From positions 1 to 64,000 of the forward strand of contig JBBAKX010000003.1 in the NCBI GenBank assembly GCA_040403315.1: a stretch of 64,000 nucleotides of DNA, read 5' to 3'. This stretch comes from CAMCXT01 sp040403315. GTDB lineage: Bacteria > Bacteroidota > Bacteroidia > M30B66. Under the pieces are notes generated by a model that was not told the origin of the DNA, did no database searches, and worked only from the letters and a program-made list of their open reading frames with translations. The translations under genes and the position numbers were made by a program. Every line of letters begins with the position of its first letter. Position 1 is the stretch's first letter. This document shows positions 37,001 through 45,437 of the stretch, one piece after another.

Positions 37001-39264
37001 TGGGTAGAAGAATCACAAAGGCCCGAAATATAGTTCCCATAGATTTCTGCAATGTTTACACCATTGCTCATGCTGAGGATACCAGTAACGGTTTGTTTTT
37101 TAGTGCTGCTTCTGGTTCTTAAGCTTGCAGTTTGGATTCGATGGCCGATGGTATTGTTGCGAATTTGTATGCCCGAACCTGTTGCTCCAACGCGAATTCC
37201 TATAATATCGATTCCAAAATCACCACCGCCTGAAACAGCTCCAACCATACCACGAATGGCGTTGCTTTCGACAATCCCTTCAGCGCCGTTAAATTCGATT
37301 CCTATGGCAGAAATTCCTCCAACGGTATTGTTGGCTGAGGAGTTAAAAACCAACGAATCTCGGCTACCAATTGTGTTATTTCTAACGAATGCTTTTCCTT
37401 GGTTAATAAATATTCCTCTGAAACTGTATTCGTTGGTATTTGTAGTTCTTGTGAAGGTCATGTTGAAATTGTTGATCACATTTCCTTCAATAAATGCTGT
37501 TGAGGCTGCCGGAATTCGAATGTCAATTGCACGAATTCGCATCGGCATATTGCTCGAAGTTGTCATTGTCCATGCTTGTCCAAGTGCAAATCTGGCCTTG
37601 CCGCCAATGTAATTGTTGGTGACAAAAATTGAGTCGCAATTGTTCGAATTCCCACCACTTTTTCCTCCTATAATTGAAACGTAGGTAGCTGAATTTCCTG
37701 GAGTTCCAGCCGAAACTTGGTACAAATGGTTGTTGGTAATACGAACTGCTCGCAAATTGTCGCCAATAGCGATATAACCTGATGCAGAACTTGGTGTATA
37801 GATGTCGGTAATTTCGTTGCTGTTGATCGCAATGTTTCTGCTTTCATAGCCAACCGTTCCGGCGATTAAAATGCCGTACCTCGGTGATGCGCTGGTAGCA
37901 CTTGTTATCAAATTGTATTGAAAGGTTATGTCGCGGTTGGCAGCAGTTAAAGCAGCATCTCCTACTTGTAATAATCCTTGATTTGCATTGGTTGATGCAC
38001 CTTCGATTCTGCAAAATTTAACTGCGCTATTGGATGATCCGTTTCTGAATTGAATAGTGGGACTGCCAGTATGGTTGTTTACAAAAATCAATCGTTTGGG
38101 CGTAGAGAAGCTTTCTGAAACATCACCGATAGATCTACCGTCGATAAGAATATTGTCGGAACCATTGAAACAGAACATTCCATTTGTACTAACTGTGGTA
38201 GCGCTTGTGATGGTTCTGGTGGTTGTATTGTTTGGACGAATGCTTACTTGATATTGATTCATTCCAGCAAGCTGGGGAAGGGAAAAAGTTCCTGTTTCAC
38301 CGTTAATATCTGATACAACCTTCAGTGTTACATTGCTTGATATTCCTGAGTAATAGCTCATTTCTTGGAAAATTCCTCCACTGTTAGTGAACGACCTGAA
38401 ATTGCCAGTGCTTCCAACGGTGTAAGCGCCTCCAGGAAATGATTGTGAAGGTGAATTGATTCGGAAGTTGTCAAGAAACATTTTCATTCCATTAGAACCT
38501 TTGTAAGTAATCTTGAAATGATTCGGAGAATTTGACGGTGTTTGAACATTTACTGCACTGTAAACCAAAGTAGTACCAACCCAAATGTCGGTTTTGTCGG
38601 TAGCCAATGTTCTTGGTAATCCATTTGGACCCGTATAGTTTAATGTGGTATTTGTGTTATTGATTACCCAAGTAAACTGAGTCATTGTTATCGCAGTTAC
38701 ATCAGAGTAATCATCGTCATCATCGTCGTCACTGTCATCTTCATCGTCCGAATCGTCGTCGTCATCGGTAATAGAAACACTGGTAAATGTGTTTGTAGAT
38801 ACCTGATTTCCTGTGATGTCGCGCACTTTAAATTGTCCGTTTGAGGCAAGTGAATTGATGCCGAATTGTGCGTAAGTATTTGCGTTTGTTTCAGTAATTG
38901 CATTGTTGCTAAAGCCGCTTCCCAATTGAAAAACGACAGCATCAGTTACGGCGCTTGAATTTCCTTGGAAACTGCAGTCGAATCGAATAAACATCGCTTG
39001 AGGATTGCCGCTAAAATTGGTGTTCCGAACGATGCTGCCTTGCTGGTTTCCGTTGCCAGTTTTTTGCACCCGAAGCCTTTGCTGATTGATCTGATAGTTT
39101 ATTTGCGAAGGCCCGCCCATCCAAGTGAATTGGTTATTCGCCGGACTAGGATTAAAGTATGTGGATACACTTGATGATGTAGAGAAATTCTGAACGAAAG
39201 TTTGAGATTTTCCTAAGAACGCTAAAGTTATCACCAATGAAAGAAGAAGTAGGCGTTTTTTCAT
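34030..39264 (-). CDS. Giant T9SS-secreted protein with beta-helix repeats and Asp-rich loop
   Basis: From the ATG at 39264 the protein has 1744 residues; a longer frame adds 15 residues before the signal peptide (1-21). The N-terminal domain (about 25-290) looks like a lectin-type jelly-roll. It is interrupted by an acidic run at 167-188, where 17 of 22 residues are Asp. A parallel beta-helix region with many short repeats (about 300-1080: IRNNTIG, IYGNYISG, IYNNMI) follows, then further beta-rich domains. A type A T9SS domain ends it (KVFCFDMNGKMILQQTIS). It is a large cell-surface adhesin or carbohydrate-active protein; no catalytic motif is clear. Confidence 0.85.
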   Translation of the reverse strand: MKKRLLLLSLVITLAFLGKSQTFVQNFSTSSSVSTYFNPSPANNQFTWMGGPSQINYQINQQRLRVQKTGNGNQQGSIVRNTNFSGNPQAMFIRFDCSFQGNSSAVTDAVVFQLGSGFSNNAITETNANTYAQFGINSLASNGQFKVRDITGNQVSTNTFTSVSITDDDDDSDDEDDSDDDDDDDYSDVTAITMTQFTWVINNTNTTLNYTGPNGLPRTLATDKTDIWVGTTLVYSAVNVQTPSNSPNHFKITYKGSNGMKMFLDNFRINSPSQSFPGGAYTVGSTGNFRSFTNSGGIFQEMSYYSGISSNVTLKVVSDINGETGTFSLPQLAGMNQYQVSIRPNNTTTRTITSATTVSTNGMFCFNGSDNILIDGRSIGDVSESFSTPKRLIFVNNHTGSPTIQFRNGSSNSAVKFCRIEGASTNANQGLLQVGDAALTAANRDITFQYNLITSATSASPRYGILIAGTVGYESRNIAINSNEITDIYTPSSASGYIAIGDNLRAVRITNNHLYQVSAGTPGNSATYVSIIGGKSGGNSNNCDSIFVTNNYIGGKARFALGQAWTMTTSSNMPMRIRAIDIRIPAASTAFIEGNVINNFNMTFTRTTNTNEYSFRGIFINQGKAFVRNNTIGSRDSLVFNSSANNTVGGISAIGIEFNGAEGIVESNAIRGMVGAVSGGGDFGIDIIGIRVGATGSGIQIRNNTIGHRIQTASLRTRSSTKKQTVTGILSMSNGVNIAEIYGNYISGLCDSSTHSNSYARGIFHNGTAGVILRNDTICNLQSFSTSDQWGTNQGAAGILMLTHTGDANIYNNIIHTISSSSATSIASHTSGIVSAAPGISKVYGNRIYNLLNRSTYVNNQGPIVSAINSGDKEAGGSLYIYNNMITLGIFPNGTNNNQKVGMIGIWHGNDTRNNPVQFSFNTVFIGGTESGASNSTYAFYRGNNWSINIPAPAYVQNNIFCNARVGSSRHIGFGSELTSPAITASNNNILFAAIASNSTRWGSNFQNLAGWQSLTSKDQHSYFENIASVSASQTACFTSVFTSSGTADLHVPQCEIRVNSKGMVVTSPLAINTDIDGEFRRGTDIGADEVFNVKTFTGATNADWNTDSNWDFKQKPSCADSIIIAAFPSTTPTPAGNVNVVRAPIMTAGQQAFFKGIDIKPSAILTMNGNSSLEGCWFDGSARIRGTLTQQNSVALLAGNVELIGTLNSGTSHWTINNDSSSSQWSNNTGLRSFMASYNAQKDSIKFSATPSMAELNSLTVRNAGKMQLNGNSNLTLKLKSTGVIRLNTGAELITNSRHVDLYGTIDSLADGTIVSDPATRFRVNGSANVIGYLKFKPGHNVVKSLKLNRNTQGSVRLGSPLTVLDSLVMNSGILYTSATNLLTVADNAKLVGFGSSNNYIDGPVMKQFSSGTAEFLFPVGKNGRFRPVNAVNEGGNALTAEYFNFGAASSFNTNNVDGNPMEVKNLEYWMIQPPAPSPGQSATFTFNWGAESGITEQNNVMMRLRIAAWQADKQQWKEIGPVASNAGGSTAEGSITADATNLFGPFTFGVLDNAALPVELLEFSAEPIQEDVLVKWTTVSEINNDYFEVYRSTDALKFTPIGRVNGSGNANHLIKYELLDPMAARQRAEVLYYRLKQVDFNGEFSNSEIVPVQFEQSASFQLVHASFEDGKGLSGAFTNNGKGQVKVFCFDMNGKMILQQTISSNEGINHFNVPADGMARGVYTIQVVYNGSCQSAKVSKAF

Positions 39265-39452
39265 ATAGTGTTGAGTGTAATCAGATTCATATCGGGTGTT
39301 ATAAGGCATCCTTTACTATCCAATTTTATAAGGGTTACTGAAGAAACATCGCATTAGAGCAGGAAAATTTTAATTAACACTAAATCAGGCACTTAAATAG
39401 GTTTTAATATTACATTATTTCTTACATGCCTCTTTTTACCAATGTTTCAAGA

Positions 39453-39460
39453 TAAGTTTG
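39453..39460 (+). promoter_or_regulatory. Promoter -7 box for the DegT-type aminotransferase gene
   Basis: TAAGTTTG matches TAnnTTTG and ends 17 bp before the ATG at 39478, giving a leader of about 10 nt. Confidence 0.55.
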
Positions 39461-39477
39461 GGGAATAATACAGAACT

Positions 39478-40689
39478 ATGATTCCATTTTCACCGCCACA
39501 TATCAGTCAGGAAGTAATTGATGAAGTAGTTGCAGCCCTGAAATCTGGCTGGATTACCACCGGGCCAAGAACCAAGGAATTAGAAAAACGACTAAGTGCT
39601 TATTGCGGAGTTCAATCAACATTGTGTTTAAATTCTGCTACAGCGGGATTAGAAATTATGTTGCGTTGGTATGGTGTTGGGCCGGGCGATGAAGTAATTT
39701 TGCCAGCTTACACGTATTCAGCAACTGCCAATGTTGTTGAGCATTGTGGAGCCAAAGTGGTTTTTGCGGATGTGAAATTGGACGATTTCAATATCAATCC
39801 GGATTGTATCAAGCATTTGATCAATTCGAAGACGAAGGTTGTTATGCCAGTAGATTTTGCGGGCTTGCCATGTGATTTTGATGCAATTAACCGTTTGGTG
39901 GCTTCGCCGGATGTGAAAGCGTTGTTCAAACCCAATCATCCGAATCAAGAAAAGTTAGGTAGGATTTTGGTGCTTTCGGATGCCGCACATTCTATAGGGG
40001 CTTTTTACCAAGGGAAGCATACCGGTGCGCTAACAGATGTATCGGTATTTTCGTTTCATGCCGTAAAGAATCTCACTACAGCCGAAGGCGGCGCTGTAGC
40101 ATTGAATTTGCCTGAACCATTCGACAATACAGAGATTTACAAAGCGCTGTGCATTTCAACCTTGCATGGCCAGAACAAAGATGCCTTAGCAAAAATGCAA
40201 AAGGGCAACTGGAAATACGATGTTATCGAGCCAGGTTATAAGTGCAACATGACCGATATCATGGCTGCGATCGGTTTAGTAGAGTTAGATCGTTATGATC
40301 GAGAGGTTTTGCCTCGTAGAAAATTGATCATGCACAAATACCATGAAGCATTTAAAGGGTATGATTGGGCAGAACTTCCTCCAACAGAATCAGACGAAAA
40401 AACGAGTTCATACCATCTGTATCCTTTGCGCATCAAAGGAATAGATGAGCCAACCCGCGACAGAATCATGCAAGCAATTTTCGATCAAGATGTGAGTGTG
40501 AATGTGCATTTCATTCCAGTTCCGATGATGAGCTATTACAAATCGAAAGGATATGACATTCGAAATTATCCAATAACGTACTACAATTTTAGCAGGGAGA
40601 TTAGTTTGCCTGTATACGAAGATTTGAACGACGAATTGGTTGATGAAGTAATTCGTGCTGTAGTAAAGGCAGTGGAATCGAATATTTGA
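39478..40689 (+). CDS. DegT/DnrJ/EryC1/StrS-family PLP aminotransferase
   Basis: The 403-residue protein is a nucleotide-sugar aminotransferase. It has the family N-terminus (MIPFSPPHI, KSGWITTGP), the SATAGLEI loop, Asp168 in LSDAAHS and the PLP-binding Lys197 in FHAVKNLTTAEGG. It transfers an amino group to a keto sugar, usually from glutamate, to make amino sugars for surface polysaccharide. A 4,6-dehydratase at 58051 could provide the keto sugar. It has its own promoter and terminator. Confidence 0.93.
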   Translation: MIPFSPPHISQEVIDEVVAALKSGWITTGPRTKELEKRLSAYCGVQSTLCLNSATAGLEIMLRWYGVGPGDEVILPAYTYSATANVVEHCGAKVVFADVKLDDFNINPDCIKHLINSKTKVVMPVDFAGLPCDFDAINRLVASPDVKALFKPNHPNQEKLGRILVLSDAAHSIGAFYQGKHTGALTDVSVFSFHAVKNLTTAEGGAVALNLPEPFDNTEIYKALCISTLHGQNKDALAKMQKGNWKYDVIEPGYKCNMTDIMAAIGLVELDRYDREVLPRRKLIMHKYHEAFKGYDWAELPPTESDEKTSSYHLYPLRIKGIDEPTRDRIMQAIFDQDVSVNVHFIPVPMMSYYKSKGYDIRNYPITYYNFSREISLPVYEDLNDELVDEVIRAVVKAVESNI

Positions 40690-40707
40690 GTTGATTTATG
40701 AAAAAGC

Positions 40708-40746
40708 AAAAGGGGAACAAGCTTTAACACTTATTCCCCTTTTTTC
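40708..40746 (+). terminator. Rho-independent terminator after the aminotransferase gene
   Basis: AAAAGGGGAA (40708-40717) pairs with TTCCCCTTTT (40734-40743), with a 16-nt loop and a T run ending at 40746. Confidence 0.85.
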
Positions 40747-41399
40747 TAGGTATTCAAATCGTAATTTGAAACCCTTGAGCTGCTTTTCCACAAGTCTTTT
40801 CACTTAATCTGCATGCCAAATAAATCAGTCCGAATTACTTTAGAACAATTGCCATCTCAGACATTTGTTTTGTATTTCTTCATCATGGTTCAAGTTTCGA
40901 ATCAAATAGCATTGTCAGGATTCGTAAGCCAAAGTATCTCAACTTCTGCTCCGTTTAAACTGCGGCTCTTTCGATCTATACATTAACCATCTGCGATTTA
41001 TCAGGATTTCTTGGTGTTCATAGGATGTGATCTTTTGAACAGAAATCGATAAAGTTCCTTAACAGAACCACGTGCAGGTGTTCATTACTGAACTAAAGTT
41101 TAAAGAACTGTGCAACGCATTTCTTTATCAAAGATGGAAATTATCTAATAGTATCGCTAAAAATCGATATCATTCTTATACACATGATATTCACTTAGTT
41201 ATAAACTATCTAATTTGGCGCTAAGCCTTGTTATTGCTACAGACTTTCTTATTTGTTTGCAGGTTATAAACCGCTGTTGATAAGTGTAATAGTGAATAAC
41301 TGGATGTTTTTTCTGCGATAAAGTAGACTCCAAACGGCATTATTTACAAGAATTGGATGCGAAAGGATGATTTTAAGGAGTAGAATAATCAAATGGAGC

Positions 41400-41484
41400 A
41401 GTTTCGGCTTAACGGGTGAGGCAAATACCTTGTATGGCCGAACACGTGACCCCGGCTTTTTTTGACGGGGGAAGCCTATCCAAT
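41400..41484 (+). ncRNA. Candidate structured RNA element upstream of ybaB
   Basis: This GC-rich patch stands out in an AT-rich gap. On the plus strand TTCGGC (about 41403) can pair with GCCGAA (about 41447). The same GCCG can instead pair with CGGC, which is followed by seven Ts, so the two folds exclude each other as in an attenuator. GGCTT/AAGCC can form a further stem. It matches no RNA family I recognise, and the ybaB -7 box lies downstream of it. The strand and the RNA nature are uncertain. Confidence 0.3.
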
Positions 41485-41524
41485 TTTTTAAATTGAATTT
41501 GGTTGTTCTGTGCAATTGTAAAAA

Positions 41525-41532
41525 TATATTTG
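41525..41532 (+). promoter_or_regulatory. Promoter -7 box for ybaB
   Basis: TATATTTG matches TAnnTTTG and ends 22 bp before the ATG at 41555. A TTG at 41503-41505, 19 bp upstream, fits a -33 element. Confidence 0.6.
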
Positions 41533-41554
41533 CATAAGAATTTAATTTCGGAAT

Positions 41555-41854
41555 ATGTTTGGTAAAATGATGGAAATGAAGCAGAAAATGGAAGAGATGA
41601 AGCAACGTCTCGATCAAATTTCTGTAACTGGAAATTCGCCAGGTAGCGATATTGTTGTGCAAATGAATGGCAATAAAAAGCTTGTTGGCATTACTGTTTC
41701 GCCAGAATTGGCATCGCGTGGAGATGCTGAAGAAATTGCCGACTTGATGTTAATTGCATTTCAACGGGCAATGGAGCAGGCTGAAAGTGTAAATGAGTCG
41801 GAAATGCGCGCCGCTGCTGGAAATTTACTTCCTGGGTTGGGTGGAATGTTCTAA
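41555..41854 (+). CDS. ybaB: YbaB/EbfC-family nucleoid-associated protein
   Basis: The 99-residue protein has the family pattern: an N-terminal helix (MFGKMMEMKQKMEEMKQRL), a central beta region (VVQMNGNKKLVGITVSPEL) and a C-terminal helix. YbaB binds DNA as a dimer and is often found with dnaX and recR, neither of which is present here. Its last 30 bp overlap the end of the converging glycosyltransferase gene. The tail is short and ends in LLPGLGGMF. Confidence 0.93.
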   Translation: MFGKMMEMKQKMEEMKQRLDQISVTGNSPGSDIVVQMNGNKKLVGITVSPELASRGDAEEIADLMLIAFQRAMEQAESVNESEMRAAAGNLLPGLGGMF

Positions 41855-43150
41855 TTTATTCAGCAATTCTGCCAATACTCCCGATTGATGCTCGCGCGAA
41901 AATTGATCAGTGAAATTTCGATCTGGAATTTGACTGTCCGATTGACCGTTTAAATACCGCGCAAAGTGCTGTTTTAACTGGTCAAATGCCTCATCAACAG
42001 TGTTTGCAATACTGCCTAAATTATAAGGTTTAAATGTTTGGTCGAGAATATCATCATCGCCCGGACAAATCATAACTGGTTTTCCTAAACCCAAATATTC
42101 ATAGATTTTACTTGACGGAATTCCTTTGGCTCCTTTGTGTGAGACCATCAATAAAATATGTGCTTTTGCTTGAATTTCGAGTACTTCGTTTCGTGAAATT
42201 CTCGGAGTCATAATGAGCATATCCTCATATCCTTTCATATGATTCTTTACTCTTTCGGCTACTTCAACGAGAAATAAAATCCCAGGAAATCTCAGTTTAA
42301 TGTGGCTTCTATGTTCTGGAAATGTATCGGCTAATTTTTTAAATGCATCTAAAATTACTTCTATCGTTTGCGATTGATACAACATTCCATTGTAAACCAC
42401 TGTGAACTCCTCGTATAACGGTAGATTGAGATAGTTTTTATAATCTTCAGGAAAAAAACCATTCAACAAAACCTTTCCGTCAACTCCATTAAAATCGGCA
42501 ATTTTATTTGTGTAAACTTCCGAAACACTTGTAATACAAAATGCTGTGGAAATGTACTTTTTCTCGCTTCGTATTTCAAGCTTTTTCAGTAATCCCTCTA
42601 ATGGTCCTCTAGAGTATGTAACTGTTGATGTATTCCAATCGTCGCGATAATCAGCAATCCATGAAATTTGGTGTTTTTTATTTAATAAATAACCAAATCT
42701 GAATATTTCGAAAGGATTTCCAGTAACAATAAGTGATTTAATTTCTGTGTGATTGCTTAAATATTGATCTGCGAAATGGTAAATATTCGAAAATGGAATA
42801 AATGATACTTTAAAATGAAGTCCGAATAATTCTATAAATGACAAGGCTTTTCGCAAATATTTGAAACGCGTCTTACCATATTTTGTGTAAAGTCTATCGC
42901 GCAAATTTCCTTTGTAAGGCAAATAATATACTGCATGCGTATCGAATTGTTCATGCACTATTTCTTTTCCAGACGGATGATGTATGTCTTCTGGTTTATT
43001 GATTTGGCGATCCCAATTTCTTGTAATAATAATTGGATAGTAGCCAAATTTATTGAGGTATTTAGCCCAACCAAGACTTCTTTGTGATGCGGTGAGATTG
43101 CAAGGGGTAAAGAAGTAGCTTAGAACTAAAACTTTTTTCAATTCTTCCAT
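41825..43150 (-). CDS. Glycosyltransferase, GT4-like
   Basis: The 441-residue protein has the N-terminus VLVLSYFFTPCNLTASQRSLGWAKYL and ADYRDDWN. In the C-terminal domain it has VYNGMLYQSQTIEVILDAF and SSKIYEYLGLGKPVMI. It is related in layout to the enzyme encoded at 29571. It follows the next upstream gene by one base (TGA, T, ATG), so the two are translationally linked. Its 3' end overlaps ybaB by 30 bp on the other strand. Acceptor and donor are unknown. Confidence 0.82.
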   Translation of the reverse strand: MEELKKVLVLSYFFTPCNLTASQRSLGWAKYLNKFGYYPIIITRNWDRQINKPEDIHHPSGKEIVHEQFDTHAVYYLPYKGNLRDRLYTKYGKTRFKYLRKALSFIELFGLHFKVSFIPFSNIYHFADQYLSNHTEIKSLIVTGNPFEIFRFGYLLNKKHQISWIADYRDDWNTSTVTYSRGPLEGLLKKLEIRSEKKYISTAFCITSVSEVYTNKIADFNGVDGKVLLNGFFPEDYKNYLNLPLYEEFTVVYNGMLYQSQTIEVILDAFKKLADTFPEHRSHIKLRFPGILFLVEVAERVKNHMKGYEDMLIMTPRISRNEVLEIQAKAHILLMVSHKGAKGIPSSKIYEYLGLGKPVMICPGDDDILDQTFKPYNLGSIANTVDEAFDQLKQHFARYLNGQSDSQIPDRNFTDQFSREHQSGVLAELLNKLEHSTQPRK

Positions 43151-43151
43151 A

Positions 43152-44216
43152 TCATTGAAATAGTCTGATAAAATTATCAGAATTCGATTCTACAGAGTAG
43201 TGATCAATGATTTTTTTTCTGGTTTGTTTTGACATTTCCCTGAGCGCTTCCCTATTTTGAAGCACTGTTTCTATTGCCTTTTCCCATTGTTCAGGAGTTT
43301 CACAAATAAATCCATTCAATCCATGGTCAACAATGCGCGAATTTACTCCTACAGGCGAAACCAGAGCAGGAATCCCCAACGACATATATTGCAAGGCTTT
43401 AAAGCCACATTTTCCATTTGCCCATTTGTCGTTCACCAAAGGCATTATGCCAATATTGAAGCCCAAAAGATCTTCAATTTCGGTTTCCTTTTTCCACTTT
43501 ACATATTCGAGACTTTCAAGTTCAAATTCTGGTTTCAAATCTGAAATCACGCGAAAGGTAAAAGTGTATTTTTTCTCGAGAGCCGCAAGCACTTGAATAA
43601 TTTCTCCGATGTAACGAATGGTTGAGTGTGAGCCAGTCCAGCCAATTACAAATTCATCGCCCGATTGATCTTTCACTCGGTTGTGGTAATTGTTGGTATC
43701 GATTGTTGTTGGATTGTAAACAACGTTGGAGTTGAATTTCCTTGCATAATCGCACAGAAATTCGTTTCCACAAGATACTTTCCAAGCGTACGTGCAGATT
43801 TTGTGCACATTTCCATACCCTTTCAAAAACGAGAAAAAGCTATTTGCTTCCGAATAATTGGGAATCCAAATTGCATCATCGAAGTCGTACACGATTTTTT
43901 TCTTCAGCCAACGAGAAGCAAAATACTCGAAAAATGAGGGGCCGATGGGCGTTGCTTCCCGATGAATAAAGATGTAATCGTATTGCTTTAGCTTGAAAAG
44001 CAAGAAAAATCGCTTGATTAATCCACCTAGAATGCCAGCTGCTTTTTTAGGAAATCTACCCGGAAGATAAAGTATGTCCCAAATCTCATTGCTGAGAAAT
44101 GGTCTAATATCGTATGCTATACCCTTTTCGTTGAGCAAATTATAGTATTGCTCAAAACGAAAACGCTGACTAGGCGCTTTGTCGGTAGGATATGGAACAA
44201 TAAAAAGTATCTTCAT
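43152..44216 (-). CDS. Glycosyltransferase, GT4-like
   Basis: The 354-residue protein begins MKILFIVPYPTDKAPSQRFRFEQYY, with a KKIVYDFDDAIWIPNY segment (about 130-145) and C-terminal GWTGSHSTIRYI and MPLVNDKWANGKCGFKALQYMSLGIPALV. These mark a GT-B retaining transferase. It is the first gene of a two-gene minus-strand operon. A -7-like TAGTTTCG lies about 22 bp upstream of its ATG. Confidence 0.83.
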   Translation of the reverse strand: MKILFIVPYPTDKAPSQRFRFEQYYNLLNEKGIAYDIRPFLSNEIWDILYLPGRFPKKAAGILGGLIKRFFLLFKLKQYDYIFIHREATPIGPSFFEYFASRWLKKKIVYDFDDAIWIPNYSEANSFFSFLKGYGNVHKICTYAWKVSCGNEFLCDYARKFNSNVVYNPTTIDTNNYHNRVKDQSGDEFVIGWTGSHSTIRYIGEIIQVLAALEKKYTFTFRVISDLKPEFELESLEYVKWKKETEIEDLLGFNIGIMPLVNDKWANGKCGFKALQYMSLGIPALVSPVGVNSRIVDHGLNGFICETPEQWEKAIETVLQNREALREMSKQTRKKIIDHYSVESNSDNFIRLFQ

Positions 44217-44237
44217 GCAAGTCGGTGAGCCGAACTG

Positions 44238-44245
44238 CGAAACTA
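44238..44245 (-). promoter_or_regulatory. Variant -7 box (TAnnTTCG) for the glycosyltransferase operon
   Basis: The minus strand reads TAGTTTCG, one base off TAnnTTTG, and ends 21 bp before the ATG at 44216. The same variant occurs before murB and the gene at 46148. Confidence 0.4.
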
Positions 44246-44363
44246 AGAAAATCGATCAATGTGGATAGATTTATTGGCGGATTTCTGATAACAATTTTCA
44301 GCTTTTTCTAAGTTTTTCTTTTCGGCTGTTTCCAAATCATTACTGCATAAATGAAGGATTTAA

Positions 44364-45374
44364 TTAGATGATATTCACTTCCCTTTCGAGTGTAACGCCA
44401 AATTTATTTTGAACATCTTGTAGGATGTCTTCAGACAATTGCCAGATTTCTTTTCCTGTAGCTTCTCCATAATTCACTAAAACCAATGCTTGCCTTGTGT
44501 GAACACCAGCATCGTTTCGGCGAAATCCTTTCCAACCGGCCTTTTCAATCAACCAACCTGCTGCCAATTTCACAGCCGAATCGCCTGCAGGATAAAACAC
44601 CAATTCGGGGTATTTTTCTTGAATAGTATCAGCCGTACCGGTTGACACTACCGGATTTTTGAAAAAGCTGCCCGCGTTTCCTAACTGGTTTGGGTCGGGC
44701 AATTTAGAACTTCTAATGGCTATTACAGCGCGACTTATATCTTGAATAGTTGGATTAGTAATTGAAGCCATTTCAAGTTCCTTTTGAATGTCTCCGTAGC
44801 CAGTTTTTACCTTATGGTTTCGCTTAGTTAACCGAAATGAAACGGAAACAATAATGTATTGGTCTTTCAATTTCCGCTTAAATACACTTTCTCTGTAACC
44901 AAATGAACAAGAAAGATTGTCGAATTCTACCATTTCACCATCGGAAATTCGAATGGCTTGCAAACTTTCGAAGACATCTTTGATTTCAACGCCGTAAGCA
45001 CCAATATTTTGCATCGGACTAGCGCCTACTTTTCCAGGTATAAGTGATAAATTTTCCAATCCGCCCCAATTGTTTCTCAAACAATGTATAACGAATTGAT
45101 GCCAATTTTCTCCAGCTCCAGATCTAACGATAACTTGGTCTTCATCTTCGTTAAGCAATTCGATGCCTTTGATTTCATTTTTCCAAAGCCAACCACTAGG
45201 ATTTTGTGTAAAAAGTAGATTTGATCCACCGCCTAAAATCAATGATGGTAGGTTTGTTGTTTTTTCCATCAATGCTGGCAATTCTTCTGCAGATTGAAAA
45301 ACAGCTAGATCACCAATTGCGTCGATGCCGAATGTGTTGTGCGATTTTAGGCTTGCTGCCTTTTGGATATTCAT
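44364..45374 (-). CDS. murB: UDP-N-acetylmuramate dehydrogenase MurB
   Basis: The 336-residue protein has the FAD-binding SLILGGGSNLL, LSLIPGKVGASPMQNIGAYG, GYRESVFK (Arg161) and the proton-donor Ser236 in NAGSFFKNP. The C-terminal GVHTRQALVLVNYG and LEREV are also conserved. MurB reduces UDP-GlcNAc-enolpyruvate to UDP-MurNAc in peptidoglycan synthesis. The motifs and length fit type I (E. coli-like) enzymes. A variant -7 box lies only 5 bp before its ATG. Confidence 0.97.
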   Translation of the reverse strand: MNIQKAASLKSHNTFGIDAIGDLAVFQSAEELPALMEKTTNLPSLILGGGSNLLFTQNPSGWLWKNEIKGIELLNEDEDQVIVRSGAGENWHQFVIHCLRNNWGGLENLSLIPGKVGASPMQNIGAYGVEIKDVFESLQAIRISDGEMVEFDNLSCSFGYRESVFKRKLKDQYIIVSVSFRLTKRNHKVKTGYGDIQKELEMASITNPTIQDISRAVIAIRSSKLPDPNQLGNAGSFFKNPVVSTGTADTIQEKYPELVFYPAGDSAVKLAAGWLIEKAGWKGFRRNDAGVHTRQALVLVNYGEATGKEIWQLSEDILQDVQNKFGVTLEREVNII

Positions 45375-45379
45375 ACTTG

Positions 45380-45387
45380 CGAAGCTA
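45380..45387 (-). promoter_or_regulatory. Variant -7 box (TAnnTTCG) directly before murB
   Basis: The minus strand reads TAGCTTCG. Only five bases separate it from the ATG at 45374, so a transcript started at the usual distance would have almost no leader. Confidence 0.4.
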
Positions 45388-45437
45388 AGAAGAAGCTCGC
45401 CGCGGTTAGGTCGAAAAGTATAGAATTTTCAACAAGA

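Larger units (their letters stand above)
40690..41554. other. Long intergenic region with terminator, GC-rich element and ybaB promoter
   Basis: This 865-bp gap holds the terminator at 40708-40746, then about 650 bp of AT-rich sequence with no supported gene. A GC-rich patch lies at about 41400-41484 and the ybaB promoter at 41525. A 132-codon frame on the minus strand overlaps the start of ybaB and looks spurious. Confidence 0.5.

Noticed and set aside
38700..38768. Asp tract as a frameshift or sequencing slip
   Set aside because: The frame stays open on both sides and the codons are a mix of GAC, GAT, GAA and Ser codons.
41400..41484. SRP RNA, tmRNA or 5S rRNA identity for the GC-rich element
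   Set aside because: The conserved SRP core (GGAAGG then AGCA) is missing, and only short chance similarities to 5S and 16S rRNA were seen.
41264..41662. 132-codon minus-strand ORF
   Set aside because: It overlaps the start and promoter of ybaB and has a composition unlike a real protein.
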